6,215 nucleotides of DNA from JAVBOV01 sp031550205 (GTDB lineage Bacteria > Pseudomonadota > Alphaproteobacteria > RF32 > CAG-239). Location: the NCBI GenBank assembly GCA_031550205.1, contig JAVBOV010000037.1, forward strand, positions 1 through 6,215. The letters are read 5' to 3'. The notes below the pieces were generated by a model. The model saw nothing but the letters and a program-made list of their open reading frames with translations, searched no databases and had not been told where the DNA came from. Shown here in pieces: positions 5,943 through 6,215 of this stretch (the stretch's first letter is position 1; the number at the start of each line of letters is the position of its first letter). The position numbers and the translations under genes are program-made.

Positions 5943-6215
5943 ATGTCTAATATTATCAAATGTTTATTATGCGCTGCTTTTGCCATATTCATGGTCAACA
6001 TCGTCCATGCAGGAGATAATATAGGCGCCCTTCCTAAAAAAGACACATACATACACACATACACACCGTTGGAGCTAAAGCCTGCCCCAAATTCCCAAAA
6101 CGAAACCAAAACCGCCGCCATCCGTTTCATCGGCCAAACCGGCGAAACTTCCTATGAAGAGGGCACCGGCCGCTACGGCAAGGGTGACGACGCCGTGGGC
6201 GAAGGCGACTGCTCC
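5943..6215 (+). CDS. N-terminal part of an exported protein of unknown function (cut by window end)
   Basis: This frame is open for 91 codons with no stop before the window ends. The ATG at 5943 follows AGGAG (5931-5935) at a 7-nt spacing. The product begins with a Sec signal peptide: MSNIIK, a hydrophobic core (about 7-21), and a likely cleavage after VHA (residue 23), giving a mature start GDNIGALPKK. Next come a Thr/Tyr/His stretch encoded by a CA-rich tract (DTYIHTYTP), a Pro/Asn/Gln-rich polar segment, and IRFIGQTGETSYEEGTGRYGKGDDA, rich in Gly and acidic residues. I recognise no family. Cys7 and Cys10 lie inside the signal peptide and no lipobox follows, so it is not an obvious lipoprotein; a periplasmic or outer-membrane place is likely. 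The gene has its own leader and is separated from the Bat operon by a terminator. In-frame ATGs at 5874 and 5886 exist but have no usable ribosome-site spacing. Confidence 0.7.
   Translation, partial: MSNIIKCLLCAAFAIFMVNIVHAGDNIGALPKKDTYIHTYTPLELKPAPNSQNETKTAAIRFIGQTGETSYEEGTGRYGKGDDAVGEGDCS

Noticed and set aside
5837..6130. Minus-strand open frame of 97 codons over the 5' end of the last gene
   Set aside because: It overlaps a well-started + strand gene with a signal peptide, and its C-terminal part (Ser/Pro then Glu/Gly strings) is just the C-rich/G-rich repeat translated.

Overview
The window carries a Bat/aerotolerance-type operon from a Gram-negative bacterium. It uses the standard bacterial code with Shine-Dalgarno starts, and its proteins have Sec signal peptides and inner-membrane anchors. 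The order DUF4381, then VWA, then VWA fused to TPR, then BatD is the layout usual in Proteobacteria. The DNA is moderately AT-rich. A low-GC proteobacterium, perhaps an uncultured alphaproteobacterium, fits, but that placement is inference and no marker gene is present. Every gene seen is on the + strand.

Left part (1-840): the last 35 codons of an unrecognised gene, then a complete 189-residue soluble protein of unknown function (161-730). A 110-bp gap follows, holding a short palindromic element of dispersed-repeat type (743-764) and a plausible sigma70-like promoter (788-816) for the operon.

Operon (841-5615): four tightly packed genes with junctions of 4-bp overlap, 1-bp overlap and 1-bp gap. 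They encode a DUF4381 membrane protein, a BatA-like VWA protein with an intact metal site (MIDAS), a BatB/BatC-like fusion of a VWA domain with degenerate metal ligands to a periplasmic TPR and a Gln-rich tail, and BatD with a signal peptide, periplasmic domains, one membrane helix and a cytoplasmic tail. Judged by the positive-inside rule, both VWA domains, the TPR and the bulk of BatD face the periplasm, while DUF4381 and the BatD tail reach the cytoplasm. In related operons the products work with a MoxR AAA+ ATPase and a DUF58 protein. Neither is encoded in the 840 bp upstream. A strong rho-independent terminator (5635-5662) closes the unit.

Right part (5616-6215): a 327-bp intergenic stretch crowded with signals. 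After the terminator come an 11-bp-stem hairpin, an 18-bp near-palindrome that looks like an operator, a possible promoter whose spacer contains a run of 13 A, a small 5'-UTR hairpin and a pyrimidine/purine inverted repeat. The window then enters the start of a gene for an exported protein of unknown function, cut by the window end.
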